DNA from: Pseudocitrobacter faecalis
Lineage (GTDB): Bacteria > Pseudomonadota > Gammaproteobacteria > Enterobacterales > Enterobacteriaceae
Reading direction: 5' to 3'
DNA: 64,000 nucleotides
Assembly: GCA_003315335.1 (NCBI GenBank)
Contig: QNRL01000011.1
Location: forward strand, 1 to 64,000
The notes below the pieces were generated by a model, which made no database searches, was not told the origin of the DNA, and saw only the letters and a list, made by a program, of their open reading frames with translations. The translations under genes were made by a program, and so were the position numbers. Shown in pieces: positions 12,645 to 21,607 of this stretch (position 1 is the stretch's first letter; each line of letters begins with the position of its first letter).

Positions 12645-13068
12645 GATCTACATCTTTTGGGGCGTGATGGATGTTATCTCCATATTAAGCTATGTCGGCT
12701 TTTCAATATTGCGTGGGAGCATCCCCTTTTATACCGATATACATCATTTTTTGATGAATTTCATGTCAATGAATGTTGGTGATTGGAGCGGGTTGTTTAT
12801 TATCGCGATGTTTGTTTTTAATATAATGCTTTATGCGTCTCTTTTATGTTCGATTTATTTGTTTTTCTCCTCAAGAAAAATACCTGTCATGTTTCTCGTG
12901 TGTCAGGAATTTTTACGATTATGTTCTTTCACCTGCTCTGTATCGATAATTCATTTTGTTTTATATTTTATTCCCGGCTATCCAGGCTATATCGGAATTT
13001 TGCTCTTTACCTTTTCAGAGTTGTGCAAGATTGGAACATTATTGTGGTACAGAAGGTGTGCGGGGTAA
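12628..13068 (+). CDS. Hypothetical four-helix inner membrane protein
   Basis: About 146 residues from MSLKNRIYIFWG, with four hydrophobic segments: about 6-27 (IFWGVMDVISILSYVGF), 54-79 (FIIAMFVFNIMLYASLL), 84-110 (VMFLVCQEFLRLCSF) and 117-139 (YIGILLFTFSELCKIG). The frame is open upstream to 12523, but those residues lack hydrophobic character and overlap the previous gene. ATG 12628, with alternatives at 12619 and 12667, gives a 17-base overlap, suggesting translational coupling. No ribosome site is strong, so the start is uncertain. Small size, topology and coupling fit an immunity or accessory membrane protein; the function is unknown. Confidence 0.65.
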   Translation: MSLKNRIYIFWGVMDVISILSYVGFSILRGSIPFYTDIHHFLMNFMSMNVGDWSGLFIIAMFVFNIMLYASLLCSIYLFFSSRKIPVMFLVCQEFLRLCSFTCSVSIIHFVLYFIPGYPGYIGILLFTFSELCKIGTLLWYRRCAG

Positions 13069-13120
13069 GCATTTTCCTATGCTGATATTGCGCGAAGTCA
13101 CTTTTCCTTACAACAAACAG

Positions 13121-13147
13121 GGCGCTCAATGAGCGCCTTGTCTCTTT
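13121..13147 (+). terminator. Probable terminator after the AT-rich gene pair
   Basis: GGCGCT pairs with AGCGCC around CAATG, followed by TTGTCTCTTT. It lies about 50 bases after the membrane protein gene. Confidence 0.7.
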
Positions 13148-13190
13148 ATTGTGCGTAAACCCTTATACTAAAGGAAGGCTCTGCCGATTT

Positions 13191-13284
13191 TGCCCGGTGG
13201 CGCTGCGCTTGCCGGGCCTACACGGTTCGCAGCCGGATTCACGCCTTGCCTGTAGGCCGGATAAGCACAGCGCCATCCGGCAGA
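13191..13284. repeat. REP pair upstream of yjbB
   Basis: Two units: 13191-13223 (TTGCCCGGTGGCGC with GCTTGCCGGGCCTAC) and 13250-13284 (TGTAGGCCGGATAAGC with GCGCCATCCGGCAG). Confidence 0.85.
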
Positions 13285-13335
13285 ACCGCGCTGATAGCCT
13301 CAGGAAAACAATAACGATAAGGAGAACCCCATTCT

Positions 13336-14967
13336 GTGTTAACGCTGTTACACCTGCTTTCCGCTGTCGCCCTGCTGGTTTGGGGCACCCACATTGTCCG
13401 CACGGGCGTGATGCGCGTCTTCGGCGCGCGCCTGCGTACCGTCCTCAGCCGCAGTGTTGAAAAGAAACCGCTCGCCTTCTGCGCGGGCATTGGCGTTACT
13501 GCGCTGGTGCAGAGCAGTAACGCCACGACCATGCTGGTGACCTCTTTCGTCGCCCAGGACCTGGTCGCCCTGACGCCCGCTCTGGTGATTGTGTTGGGGG
13601 CCGACGTGGGGACCGCGCTGATGGCGCGTATCCTCACCTTCGATTTATCCTGGTTATCGCCGCTGCTGATTTTTATTGGCGTCATTTTTTTCCTTGGCCG
13701 CAAACAGTCGCGTGCCGGGCAACTGGGGCGTGTCGGGATTGGCCTCGGCCTGATTTTGCTGGCGCTGGAACTCATCGTCCAGGCCGTCACGCCGATCACC
13801 CAGGCCAACGGCGTACAGGTGATTTTTGCCTCGCTCACCGGCGACATCATGCTGGATGCTTTGATTGGTGCGATGTTCGCCATCATCAGTTATTCGAGCC
13901 TGGCCGCCGTGCTGCTGACTGCCACGCTGACTACGGCGGGGATTATTTCCTTCCCGGTGGCGCTGTGCCTGGTGATTGGCGCTAACCTTGGTTCCGGATT
14001 GCTGGCGATGCTTAATAACAGTGCCGCCAACGCTGCCGCTCGCCGCGTGGCGCTGGGCAGTTTACTGTTCAAGCTGGTGGGCAGTTTGATAATCCTGCCA
14101 TTCGTCCGCGTTCTGGCGGATACGCTGCACAAACTGCCGCTGCCGGAATCGGAACTGGTTATCTATTTCCACGTCTTCTACAACCTGATTCGCTGCGTGG
14201 TGATGATCCCCTTCGCCGAGCCGATGGCGCGTTTCTGCAAACGGATGATCCGCGATGAACCTGAACTGGATGCACGCCTGAAGCCAAAGCATCTCGATAC
14301 CACCGCACTCGACACGCCAACGCTGGCGTTGGCCAATGCCGCGCGTGAAGCGCTGCGTATCGGTGATGCGATGGAATTAATGCTGGAAGGGCTGAAAAAG
14401 GTGATGCACGGCGAGCCGCGTGAAGAGAAAGAGCTGCGCAAACTGGCCGACGACATCAACGTGCTTTATACCGCCATCAAGCTCTATCTGGCACGCATGC
14501 CGAAGGATGAACTGGCGGAAGAGGAATCCCGACGCTGGGCGGAAATCATCGAGATGTCACTCAACCTGGAGCAGGCATCGGATATCGTGGAACGTATGGG
14601 CAGTGAGATTGCCGATAAATCACTGGCAGCCCGCCGCGCGTTCTCGGTGGAAGGGCTGAAAGAGCTGGATGCGCTTTACGACCAACTGCTGAGCAATCTG
14701 CAACTGGCGATGTCGGTGTTCTTCTCCGGTGACGTCACCAGCGCCCGCCGGCTGCGCCGCAGCAAGCACCGTTTCCGCATACTGAATCGCCGTTACTCGC
14801 ACGCGCACGTCGATCGTCTGCACCAGCAGAACGTACAGAGTATTGAAACCAGCTCGCTGCACCTTGGGCTTCTGGGCGATATGCAGCGTCTCAACTCGCT
14901 CTTTTGTTCAGTGGCTTACAGCGTGCTGGAGCAGCCGGACGAAGACGACGAGCGGGATGATTATTAG
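13336..14967 (+). CDS. yjbB: Inorganic phosphate exporter YjbB (Na/Pi cotransporter family)
   Basis: The 543-residue protein matches E. coli YjbB in length. The N-terminal half is a membrane domain with duplicated Na/Pi-cotransporter QSS-type repeats: VTALVQSSNATTMLVTSF near residues 54-71 and a second copy near IISYSSLAAVLLTATLT. The C-terminal part, from about 340, is a soluble PhoU-like helical domain. It starts with GTG after an AAGGAG site. In E. coli YjbB exports phosphate when polyphosphate is high. Inner membrane. REP elements flank both sides; pepE is convergent. Confidence 0.95.
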   Translation: MLTLLHLLSAVALLVWGTHIVRTGVMRVFGARLRTVLSRSVEKKPLAFCAGIGVTALVQSSNATTMLVTSFVAQDLVALTPALVIVLGADVGTALMARILTFDLSWLSPLLIFIGVIFFLGRKQSRAGQLGRVGIGLGLILLALELIVQAVTPITQANGVQVIFASLTGDIMLDALIGAMFAIISYSSLAAVLLTATLTTAGIISFPVALCLVIGANLGSGLLAMLNNSAANAAARRVALGSLLFKLVGSLIILPFVRVLADTLHKLPLPESELVIYFHVFYNLIRCVVMIPFAEPMARFCKRMIRDEPELDARLKPKHLDTTALDTPTLALANAAREALRIGDAMELMLEGLKKVMHGEPREEKELRKLADDINVLYTAIKLYLARMPKDELAEEESRRWAEIIEMSLNLEQASDIVERMGSEIADKSLAARRAFSVEGLKELDALYDQLLSNLQLAMSVFFSGDVTSARRLRRSKHRFRILNRRYSHAHVDRLHQQNVQSIETSSLHLGLLGDMQRLNSLFCSVAYSVLEQPDEDDERDDY

Positions 14968-14973
14968 TGCGTT

Positions 14974-15007
14974 TTGATGCCGGATACGGGCAGCGCATCC
15001 GGCAAAG
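14974..15007. repeat. REP element between yjbB and pepE
   Basis: TGATGCCGGATACGGGC with GCGCATCCGGCAAAG, in the convergent gap. Confidence 0.8.
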
Positions 15008-15011
15008 GTCT

Positions 15012-15701
15012 TTACAGGTGGTGTCCTGCTTCCAGCGGCACCGCCTCTTCCCCAGCTTTAAACAGATAGTTGGTATTTGGCCCGCCAAGCGTCGCCACTT
15101 CACCGCTCACCTGAATCCAGTTACCTTCCGGCAAACCAATCACCGTCAGTTCCGGCGCGGCAACCAGCAGTTCGCGGATGCGCTGTTCGCGCGTTTCACC
15201 CTGGTGCCCTTCCGGCAGTGCATTGGTGAAGTGCGGGTTAATTTGCAACGGGAACAGCCCCAGCGCATCAAAACCTTGCGGATCGACAATCGGCATATCA
15301 TTGGTGGTACGAATCGTTGGGCAGGCCAGGTTCGAGCCTGCGCTCCAGCCGATGTAGAGCGCGCCGCGCTTCACCACATCAACAATCGGTGCCAGCAGCC
15401 CGCGTTCGCGGCTCTCTTTCAGTAACTGGAAGGTATTCCCGCCGCCGACAATCACCAGGTCCGCATTTTCAATGGCCGAAATCGGATCCGCAGCACGATG
15501 AATACCGACGACCGACACGTCCATCGGCTCAAACACCGCCGCCGTTTTTGCCGTGTAGGCGTCCCATGTTTGTGTCACGCCCGCGAAGGGAATAAAGACC
15601 GCCGAACGGCGACCGTTCAGCGCGCCACGAATCAGCGGTAGCGCATGTTCCAGCCAGGCTTTACCCGGCAGCGTCGAGTTACTTAACAGCAGCAGTTCCA
15701 T
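15012..15701 (-). CDS. pepE: Peptidase E, alpha-aspartyl dipeptidase
   Basis: PepE hydrolyses dipeptides with N-terminal aspartate. The 229 residues match E. coli and Salmonella PepE; the nucleophile Ser120 is in the elbow GWSAG, with [10 protein letters not shown] upstream. An in-frame ATG at 15716 would add five residues, but the GGAG site at 15707-15710 fits the start at 15701. Cytosolic, class I glutamine amidotransferase-like fold, family S51. Single gene, convergent with yjbB. Confidence 0.97.
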   Translation of the reverse strand: MELLLLSNSTLPGKAWLEHALPLIRGALNGRRSAVFIPFAGVTQTWDAYTAKTAAVFEPMDVSVVGIHRAADPISAIENADLVIVGGGNTFQLLKESRERGLLAPIVDVVKRGALYIGWSAGSNLACPTIRTTNDMPIVDPQGFDALGLFPLQINPHFTNALPEGHQGETREQRIRELLVAAPELTVIGLPEGNWIQVSGEVATLGGPNTNYLFKAGEEAVPLEAGHHL

Positions 15702-16034
15702 TTTTTCTCCAGACAATCAGGGAATTAAGGGGATTGATAACTATGCTATCACGGCAGGTGATAAGACTCGCAGACGGGGTTCACGGAGTTCAGGAAGAAG
15801 CGTGCAAGTTGCAGGGTAATCTGTCAGCAGTGTTAATCGAAGCGCTGCTGGAGCCATTTCGCGATTTTCAACGTGCGCTTTATTCATGCCGGATGCGGCG
15901 TGAACGCCTTATCCGGCCTACAAACGCGTGCAAATTCAATATAGTGAAGGAACTCGTAGGCCTGATAAGCGTAGCGCATCAGGCAATTTCGCATTTGTCA
16001 TCAGTATGAGCGCCAGTTAAGGCGCTCCTGCCGC
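15702..16034. other. Intergenic region with two REP elements and a hairpin
   Basis: This 333-base gap between pepE and the sor-linked operon holds REP units at 15884-15925 (ATGCCGGATGCGGCG with GCCTTATCCGGCCTAC) and 15953-15986 (CGTAGGCCTGATAAGCG with GCGCATCAGGCA). A GAGCGCC/GGCGCTC hairpin at 16008-16027 sits just past the end of the minus-strand operon and may terminate it, but it lacks a T run. Nothing recognisable was seen in 15717-15880 apart from an unsupported open frame. Confidence 0.7.
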
Positions 16035-16847
16035 TCACCCCTCTCGCGCAAACCTTGCCGCTTCAGCAATCAGCTGCGCATCGGGTCGCACGCCGGTATA
16101 CATCGCGAATTGCTCGACGGCCTGTAAGGCAATTACCTCCGCGCCGCTGATCGTCTGCTTATCCAGCCGTTGCGCCAGGCGAATGAGCGGCGTTTCCGGC
16201 GGCAAGGCTACGACATCAAAAACGATGCTTGCCGTTGAGACCATCGCTTCGCTGAAGGCCAGCTCATGGCTCTCTTTACCGCCAGCCATGCCAACGGGCG
16301 TCACGTTGACCAGAATGTCGCAGGCGATACCTTCCGGCAGTGGTTGCCACTGGAAGCCATACTGCTTCGCCAGCGCCGGGCCGCTCTCGCGGTTACGGGC
16401 GGCGATGATGACATCCGTAAAACCCGCGTCGCGAAAGGCGGCAATCACCGCTTTGCCCATGCCGCCGCTGCCACGAATCATCACGCGTGCGGTGGTATTG
16501 AGCTGGTGGTGGGCTATCAGGTTTTTCACCGCGATATAATCGGTATTAAACCCGGTCAACTTGCCGTCGTCATTCACAATAGTATTCACTGAATCAATGA
16601 CTTTTGCCGACGGATCGATAGCATCGAGAAAAGGCATACAGCTTTCTTTAAACGGCATCGACACGGCACAGCCGCGAATCCCCAACGCGCGGACGCCTTT
16701 CACCGCCGCTGCAATATCCTGGGTAGTGAACGCTTTATAGATGAAATTTAGTCCCAGCTTTTCATACAGATAATTGTGAAAACGCGTGCCGAAGTTGCCG
16801 GGGCGACCGGCAAGCGACATGCAGAGTTGAGTCTCGCGATTAATCAT
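16035..16847 (-). CDS. Shikimate dehydrogenase-like protein (AroE/SDH-L family)
   Basis: The 270-residue protein belongs to the shikimate/quinate 5-dehydrogenase family. Family residues are visible: the catalytic Lys in SMPFKES (near 66), Asn and Asp of the substrate site in SVNTI and GFNTDY, and a Rossmann dinucleotide loop RGSGGMGKAV near 126-135. AroE itself is encoded elsewhere in enterobacteria, so this is a paralogue, closest in character to the SDH-L type known from Haemophilus HI0607. ATG 16847 gives the family length. It overlaps sorE by 8 bases, so it is probably translated as the last gene of the sorbose operon. Substrate unknown. Confidence 0.8.
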   Translation of the reverse strand: MINRETQLCMSLAGRPGNFGTRFHNYLYEKLGLNFIYKAFTTQDIAAAVKGVRALGIRGCAVSMPFKESCMPFLDAIDPSAKVIDSVNTIVNDDGKLTGFNTDYIAVKNLIAHHQLNTTARVMIRGSGGMGKAVIAAFRDAGFTDVIIAARNRESGPALAKQYGFQWQPLPEGIACDILVNVTPVGMAGGKESHELAFSEAMVSTASIVFDVVALPPETPLIRLAQRLDKQTISGAEVIALQAVEQFAMYTGVRPDAQLIAEAARFAREG

Positions 16848-18069
16848 GAGTAATCGCCTCTGCATGAGCGAGCAGAAATTGCTCCGCTTCACCGGACCAA
16901 ACTCCTTGATGACGCGCCAGAATCGCTGCCAGTCCTTCATCCTGGATCTGTGTGAGTGACGTCAGCGGCAGAGATTTTCCGGTATACACCAGCTTTTTCC
17001 CGCCGCTGACGGCAGGCAATTCCAGCGTGGTTTCGCCCGCGGCATTCAGCCCAAGAATATGTGTTACCACTTTTGCGGCTTGCACTTTTTTCTCTTCGAT
17101 CAGTTTGACCGCCGCGCGCATATCATCGGTGTTGCCGCCTGACGTGCCCACGTAATGGGTAAATGCATAATGCACATCGTAGAAATTAATCGGCGCGCTG
17201 AAGTGTTTATCCTGCGGCCCGGCGAAGAAGTTCATACAGCCGTCGGCCGCCAGCAGCGAAGAGGCGAGGGTAACCAGCCCTTCATTGGGCACGAAAACGA
17301 AGATATCGTCGAAACCGTGACCACCGCTGAGTGCCATTAACGCCTCGTAAGATGCCTCGGCGGCATTGAGATAGTGAATCACCGTTTGCGGCTCTGACGG
17401 ATAGTGTTTCCGCGCATAGCTCAGCTTGTCGTTATTGGTATCGGTGACGATTAACAGCGACGGGTTAACTGGCCCATGCAGCGCGTAATCAATCGCCAGC
17501 AGCCCCATCGGGCCTGTGCCGCCAAGGATCAGCGTCCGTCCCTGCGGGCGAATCCCCATCTTGTGGTTATAGGTGCCTTCCTGCAGATGATAGTTAGCGT
17601 TGAACGCGCCAATCACGCAGGAGAGTGGTTCAACCAGCGAGCCTTCAAAGTAAGTCTCGCCTTCATATGCCAGCAGGCAATCCTGTTCCATGACCTCATT
17701 TGGGATAACCACATGCGTCGCTTCGCCGCCCACCCACGGGAAGGAGTAGCCGGGGCAGTCCGGGCGATCCGGCAGTTGCAGGTTGGCCTGAATTACATAG
17801 CGCTGGCCGGGCTGGAACTTATGCTGCCACTTTTTACCGACGGCCAGAATATCGCCGCAAAACTCGTGGCCGATGATGATCGGATTGGTCGCCACATCGT
17901 CGGGCACTTTTTTATGGTTTTCGCCCAGATTGGCCTCTTTCCAGGAAGAAAGACACAGGCTGTCGGTGACTACTGTCGCCAGAATTTCATCCTCCTGCAT
18001 TTCAGGAAGGTCAAAGGTTTCCAGGCGAAGATCGCGTTTACCATAGAGACGCAGAGCTGTTGTTTTCAT
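16840..18069 (-). CDS. sorE: L-sorbose 1-phosphate reductase
   Basis: SorE reduces L-sorbose 1-phosphate to D-glucitol 6-phosphate with NAD(P)H, the step after PTS uptake. The 409-residue protein is a zinc-type alcohol dehydrogenase family member: the catalytic-zinc region includes GHEFCGDI near 72-79, and the Rossmann loop is GGTGPMGLLAIDY near 183-195. The start at 18069 has a GAGG site 6 bases away; the next upstream ATG would add four residues. Order and neighbours equal the Klebsiella sorCDFBAME operon. Confidence 0.92.
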   Translation of the reverse strand: MKTTALRLYGKRDLRLETFDLPEMQEDEILATVVTDSLCLSSWKEANLGENHKKVPDDVATNPIIIGHEFCGDILAVGKKWQHKFQPGQRYVIQANLQLPDRPDCPGYSFPWVGGEATHVVIPNEVMEQDCLLAYEGETYFEGSLVEPLSCVIGAFNANYHLQEGTYNHKMGIRPQGRTLILGGTGPMGLLAIDYALHGPVNPSLLIVTDTNNDKLSYARKHYPSEPQTVIHYLNAAEASYEALMALSGGHGFDDIFVFVPNEGLVTLASSLLAADGCMNFFAGPQDKHFSAPINFYDVHYAFTHYVGTSGGNTDDMRAAVKLIEEKKVQAAKVVTHILGLNAAGETTLELPAVSGGKKLVYTGKSLPLTSLTQIQDEGLAAILARHQGVWSGEAEQFLLAHAEAITHD

Positions 18070-18120
18070 AAACCACCTCATGTTGAGCGATGGCCCCGGC
18101 AGTCGCGCCGGGGCGAAGAA

Positions 18121-18945
18121 TCAGGACAGGAAGCCCAGCGCATTACCGATAATCCCTAAGCCAAACAGGGCGAAGATCAGCCATACGGGGTTAATTTTTT
18201 TGTTGAGCAGACGTACCATCAGCAGCGTCAGCCCCAGCGCCAGCAGGCCAGGGCAGAGCTGGTCAAGAATGTTCTGCACAGTCATGGTGATGGTGGAACC
18301 GTCTGCGGCTGGCGTTTGCGAGACGATCATCGGCACGTTGATTGACGTCCATTTGGTGACCAGCACGCCCATCACAAACAGGCCAAGAATCGACGCACCC
18401 TCGGTCAGTTTTTGCAGCACATTCCCGCCCATATCGCTGACAATATTCACGCCTTTACGAAAGCCGAGCTGTAGGCCATACCACTTCATCGCCAGACGCA
18501 CCGCGTTGAAAATAAAGAAGAACAGCAGCGGGCCGAGAATGTTGCCGGACAGCGCCAGCGAGGCGCCGAGCGCGGCAGTAATCGGGCGCAGTGTTCCCCA
18601 GACCAGTGGGTCGCCAACGCCCGCCAGCGGCCCCATCAGGCCGACTTTGATGCCGTTTATTGCACCGTCATCAATTTCTGCGCCGTTGGCACGTGCTTCT
18701 TCCATTGCCGCCGTCACACCAATCACCGGGCCACACACGGCTGGCGTGGTATTGAAGAACACCAGATGGCGCTTCAGCGCGGCGACCTGGTCTTCTTTCA
18801 ATGGATAGAGCCGCTTGATGGCGGGGATCATGTCGTAGCAAAAGCCCAGCCCGTGAATACGTTCAAAGTTGAATGACGCCTGTTGCAGGTTGGAGCGCAG
18901 AAACATGCTCAACAGATCGCTGCGTGTGATTTTTCTCTGTTCCAT
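18121..18945 (-). CDS. sorM: Sorbose PTS permease subunit EIID
   Basis: A 274-residue member of the mannose-family PTS EIID group. Typical segments are GFCYDMIPAIKRLYP near 33-47, NTTPAVCGPVIGVTAAMEE and GVGDPLVWGTLRPI. Membrane-embedded C-terminal helices lie near 134-153, 191-208 and 230-272. Together with SorA it forms the membrane channel that takes up L-sorbose. It follows sorA by 11 bases and precedes sorE by about 50 bases. Confidence 0.93.
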   Translation of the reverse strand: MEQRKITRSDLLSMFLRSNLQQASFNFERIHGLGFCYDMIPAIKRLYPLKEDQVAALKRHLVFFNTTPAVCGPVIGVTAAMEEARANGAEIDDGAINGIKVGLMGPLAGVGDPLVWGTLRPITAALGASLALSGNILGPLLFFFIFNAVRLAMKWYGLQLGFRKGVNIVSDMGGNVLQKLTEGASILGLFVMGVLVTKWTSINVPMIVSQTPAADGSTITMTVQNILDQLCPGLLALGLTLLMVRLLNKKINPVWLIFALFGLGIIGNALGFLS

Positions 18946-18956
18946 AATGGGCTCCG

Positions 18957-19754
18957 TTAATCGTCAAGCTGGTCAAGGGCGGTGGAAGACGTGGCCTGCG
19001 TTTGCGGCTCGGTTTTACGCCACTGTGGATTAAGCTGGATGTAGACCAGCGCGATAATCACACCGACGCCGCCAAAGGCCAGCAGGCTGAGGTCGAGATA
19101 GCCGCCCGCGATAAAACCGAGGAAAAAGAAGGGCATCAGATACTTCACGCCCATCATGCGCAGCACCATGGCGTAACCGACCACCACGATAAAACCGCCT
19201 GCGATTTGCAGACCACGTGTGACAAATTCCGGTATCGCATTCAGCATATTGCTGACCATGTCGGCGCTGACGAACAACGAAACAATCAGTGCTGGAATGG
19301 CGACGCGCAGCGCCTGTACACCCAGCGCGGAAACGTGAAGTATGTCGATGGTACGAAAGCGCGCTTCTTCTGCGGCTTTATCCGCCGCGTGCTGGAACAC
19401 CACGGTGATGGTGCGGGCGAAGACCGTCAGCACCTGGCCTGCCGCTGCCACGGGAAGGGCGATGGCGATGCCCGTGGCAATACTTTGCTGGCCCACGATA
19501 ACCAGAATGGCGGAGATAATGCTGGCGAGCGCGGAATCCGGAGACTGCGCCGCGCCGACATTCATCCAGCCGAGCGCGATAAGTTCCAGCGTGCCGCCGA
19601 GCATAATCCCGGTTTTTAAATCACCGAGTATTAAGCCGATAACCGTACAGGCGATCAGCGGGCGGTGGGTCTGGAATTCATCCAGCACGCTGCCCATCCC
19701 GGCAATACAGGAAAAAAGAAATATGGCTATGATTTGTAGGGTACTTATTTCCAT
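18957..19754 (-). CDS. sorA: Sorbose PTS permease subunit EIIC
   Basis: A 265-residue multi-span protein of the mannose-family PTS EIIC group. Family features are the N-terminal helix IIAIFLFSCIAGMGSVLDEF, the GLILGDLKTGIMLGGTLELIALG block near 40-62, and NVGAAQSPDSALAS near 65-78. It carries the sugar-conducting helices of the sorbose transporter in the inner membrane. Start ATG follows AAAAGGTG. The 65-base gap to sorB has no gene. Confidence 0.93.
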   Translation of the reverse strand: MEISTLQIIAIFLFSCIAGMGSVLDEFQTHRPLIACTVIGLILGDLKTGIMLGGTLELIALGWMNVGAAQSPDSALASIISAILVIVGQQSIATGIAIALPVAAAGQVLTVFARTITVVFQHAADKAAEEARFRTIDILHVSALGVQALRVAIPALIVSLFVSADMVSNMLNAIPEFVTRGLQIAGGFIVVVGYAMVLRMMGVKYLMPFFFLGFIAGGYLDLSLLAFGGVGVIIALVYIQLNPQWRKTEPQTQATSSTALDQLDD

Positions 19755-19819
19755 TATTTGTCACCTTTTAAGTGTCGTCATCCCTGCCTGTTAAAGCATA
19801 CGTACACAGGCGCTATTAT

Positions 19820-20314
19820 TTAATTTGCGACTAACTGTTCTTTTATTTTGTCGAGAATATTAACGGATGGGTCGGAGGCCACGACGCGTAAATCCAGTTT
19901 CACGCCCTGTTTATCCAGCGCATAAAATGCCTGTATATCGTCTTCATCCAGTGAAACCGCTTTGGTTAATTGTTTTTTACCCGGTCGCCAGGCCATTCCG
20001 CCAATATTCAGGGTGTCGATTTTCACCCCCTGCCTAACCATCGCTAAAGCATCCTGTGGGCGGGTAAAAAGATAAAATACAGTTTCGTCCTGATATTGCG
20101 GGTTGTGATAAACCGCGACGGCTTTTTCAATATTGACCACGTTAACCTTCATTCCCGGCGGCGCAGCCTGACGCAATAAGGTTCGGCGAACTTCATCGTT
20201 ATACACCTCGTCATTGCAGATAATAATGCGCTGGGCATTAGCCACTTTCGACCAGACGGTGGTGACCTGGCCGTGGATCAGGCGGTCGTCAATGCGGGCG
20301 AGCGTAATGTTCAT
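19820..20314 (-). CDS. sorB: Sorbose PTS EIIB component
   Basis: A 164-residue cytosolic EIIB of the mannose family. The phosphorylated histidine is His14 in DDRLIHGQV, which takes phosphate from SorF and passes it to sorbose. The start codon overlaps the sorF stop in an ATGA arrangement (20312-20316), showing translational coupling. Confidence 0.95.
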   Translation of the reverse strand: MNITLARIDDRLIHGQVTTVWSKVANAQRIIICNDEVYNDEVRRTLLRQAAPPGMKVNVVNIEKAVAVYHNPQYQDETVFYLFTRPQDALAMVRQGVKIDTLNIGGMAWRPGKKQLTKAVSLDEDDIQAFYALDKQGVKLDLRVVASDPSVNILDKIKEQLVAN

Positions 20315-20721
20315 CAGAAATCCTCCTCAGCCGTTTCCAGTTGTTTCCAGACGACGCAGGTTTGTTGGGCAATTGTCAGCAGATAATCGCAAAGTTCATC
20401 AACGTTCATGCTGCTCTGGTTATCCACCAGTTCCAGAGCCAGCGGGAGAGACAGGCCGCTAATCACGCGGAGTCTGGGGTTGCGCATCGCAAGCGTTGCC
20501 GCCGCATTCCACGGACTGCCACACTGTAAGTCCACGGCAATCAGCCATTCATCTTGATTGTGAATGCTCGCTAACTTTTCCAGCTTTGCCACAATGTCAC
20601 TGGCGTTCTCACCGGGTACAAATTCCACTGCCTCGACATTGGCGTCGCCGTACACCATCTGAACCGATTCCAGCATGGCGCAGGCTAATTTGCCGTGGGC
20701 GCAAAAAATGGCATTGACCAT
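20314..20721 (-). CDS. sorF: Sorbose PTS EIIA component
   Basis: A 135-residue cytosolic EIIA of the mannose family; His9 in CAHGKLA is the phosphorylation site receiving phosphate from HPr. Start ATG follows GGAGGG, which overlaps the end of sorD, 9 bases upstream. Overlaps sorB by ATGA. Confidence 0.94.
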   Translation of the reverse strand: MVNAIFCAHGKLACAMLESVQMVYGDANVEAVEFVPGENASDIVAKLEKLASIHNQDEWLIAVDLQCGSPWNAAATLAMRNPRLRVISGLSLPLALELVDNQSSMNVDELCDYLLTIAQQTCVVWKQLETAEEDF

Positions 20722-20730
20722 AAACCCTCC

Positions 20731-21537
20731 TTAACCGCGCGTTTTACCGCCCGCAATGTTAGTGGTTACTCCGGTGATGTAGCTGGCGCGTTCGGACAGC
20801 AGATAACACACAAAATCAGCCACTTCCGCTAATCTTCCGGACCGCCCAATAGGAATGGAATTTTTGGTGTATCCTTCCCGCAGTTGCTCAACGGTGATAT
20901 TGCGCGTCCACGCCAGCGCCTCTTCATATTCCGGCGTGCGCAGCCCGGTTTTTTCCAGAATTCCCGGCGCGATACCGACCACTCGGATACCGTGCTTACC
21001 CAGCTCTTTCGACCAGGAGCGGGTAAAACTGTTAAGTGCGGCTTTGGTGGCGGCGTAGCAGCTCTGGCCTTCTGAACCTTCCAGCCCGCTTTCCGAGGAG
21101 ACATTCACAATGACGCCGTCATGCTGTTTAACCATCTGGCGTGCAACGGCCTGCGACATCAGAAATACGCCTTTTTGGTTGATATTGACCATCTTTTCGA
21201 ATGCGGCTTCGTTGAGTTCATACTGCCCGGCAGGTGCTTTCTCATCGACCAGCAGACGCGGAAAATTGACCCCGGCATTGTTGACCAGACCGTCGATACG
21301 GCCAAAGCGTTGGATAATTTCCGCCACCGTATGATTCACCTCTTTGGCGCTGGAAATATCGGTCGGCCAGAATTGATAACCTTTATGGCCTTCATATTGA
21401 CCGTCACCACCGTGAATATCGGCCATCTGCACATTCGCGCCTTGTGCTAATAATTCTTCGACAATTGCCAGACCAATGCCGGATGCACCGCCGGTGACAA
21501 TAATGGTTTTATCCTGCAAATTTAACCACGTTTGCAT
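20731..21537 (-). CDS. sorD: Sorbitol-6-phosphate 2-dehydrogenase
   Basis: SorD oxidises D-glucitol 6-phosphate to fructose 6-phosphate with NAD, completing sorbose entry to glycolysis. The 268-residue protein is a short-chain dehydrogenase/reductase: cofactor loop TGGASGIGLA near 16-25, structural NNAG near 86-89, and the catalytic Ser and Tyr-X3-Lys (YAATK). Start ATG has an AGGAG site. First structural gene after sorC. Confidence 0.94.
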   Translation of the reverse strand: MQTWLNLQDKTIIVTGGASGIGLAIVEELLAQGANVQMADIHGGDGQYEGHKGYQFWPTDISSAKEVNHTVAEIIQRFGRIDGLVNNAGVNFPRLLVDEKAPAGQYELNEAAFEKMVNINQKGVFLMSQAVARQMVKQHDGVIVNVSSESGLEGSEGQSCYAATKAALNSFTRSWSKELGKHGIRVVGIAPGILEKTGLRTPEYEEALAWTRNITVEQLREGYTKNSIPIGRSGRLAEVADFVCYLLSERASYITGVTTNIAGGKTRG

Positions 21538-21607
21538 AACAGACTCCTGATTTTAGGTAACAGAGGCCCGCCGTAATTTTTCATTACGGTAAAAGTCGGG
21601 CAGATTT

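Noticed and set aside
12846-13085. Alternative frame of 79 codons inside the membrane protein gene of the AT-rich insert
   Set aside because: It overlaps the four-helix protein in another frame and has no ribosome site; the helices are coherent only in the chosen frame.
15734-16009. Open frame of 91 codons between pepE and the sor-linked operon
   Set aside because: Its second half runs through two REP elements and no ribosome site precedes it. The first half shows no recognisable protein features.
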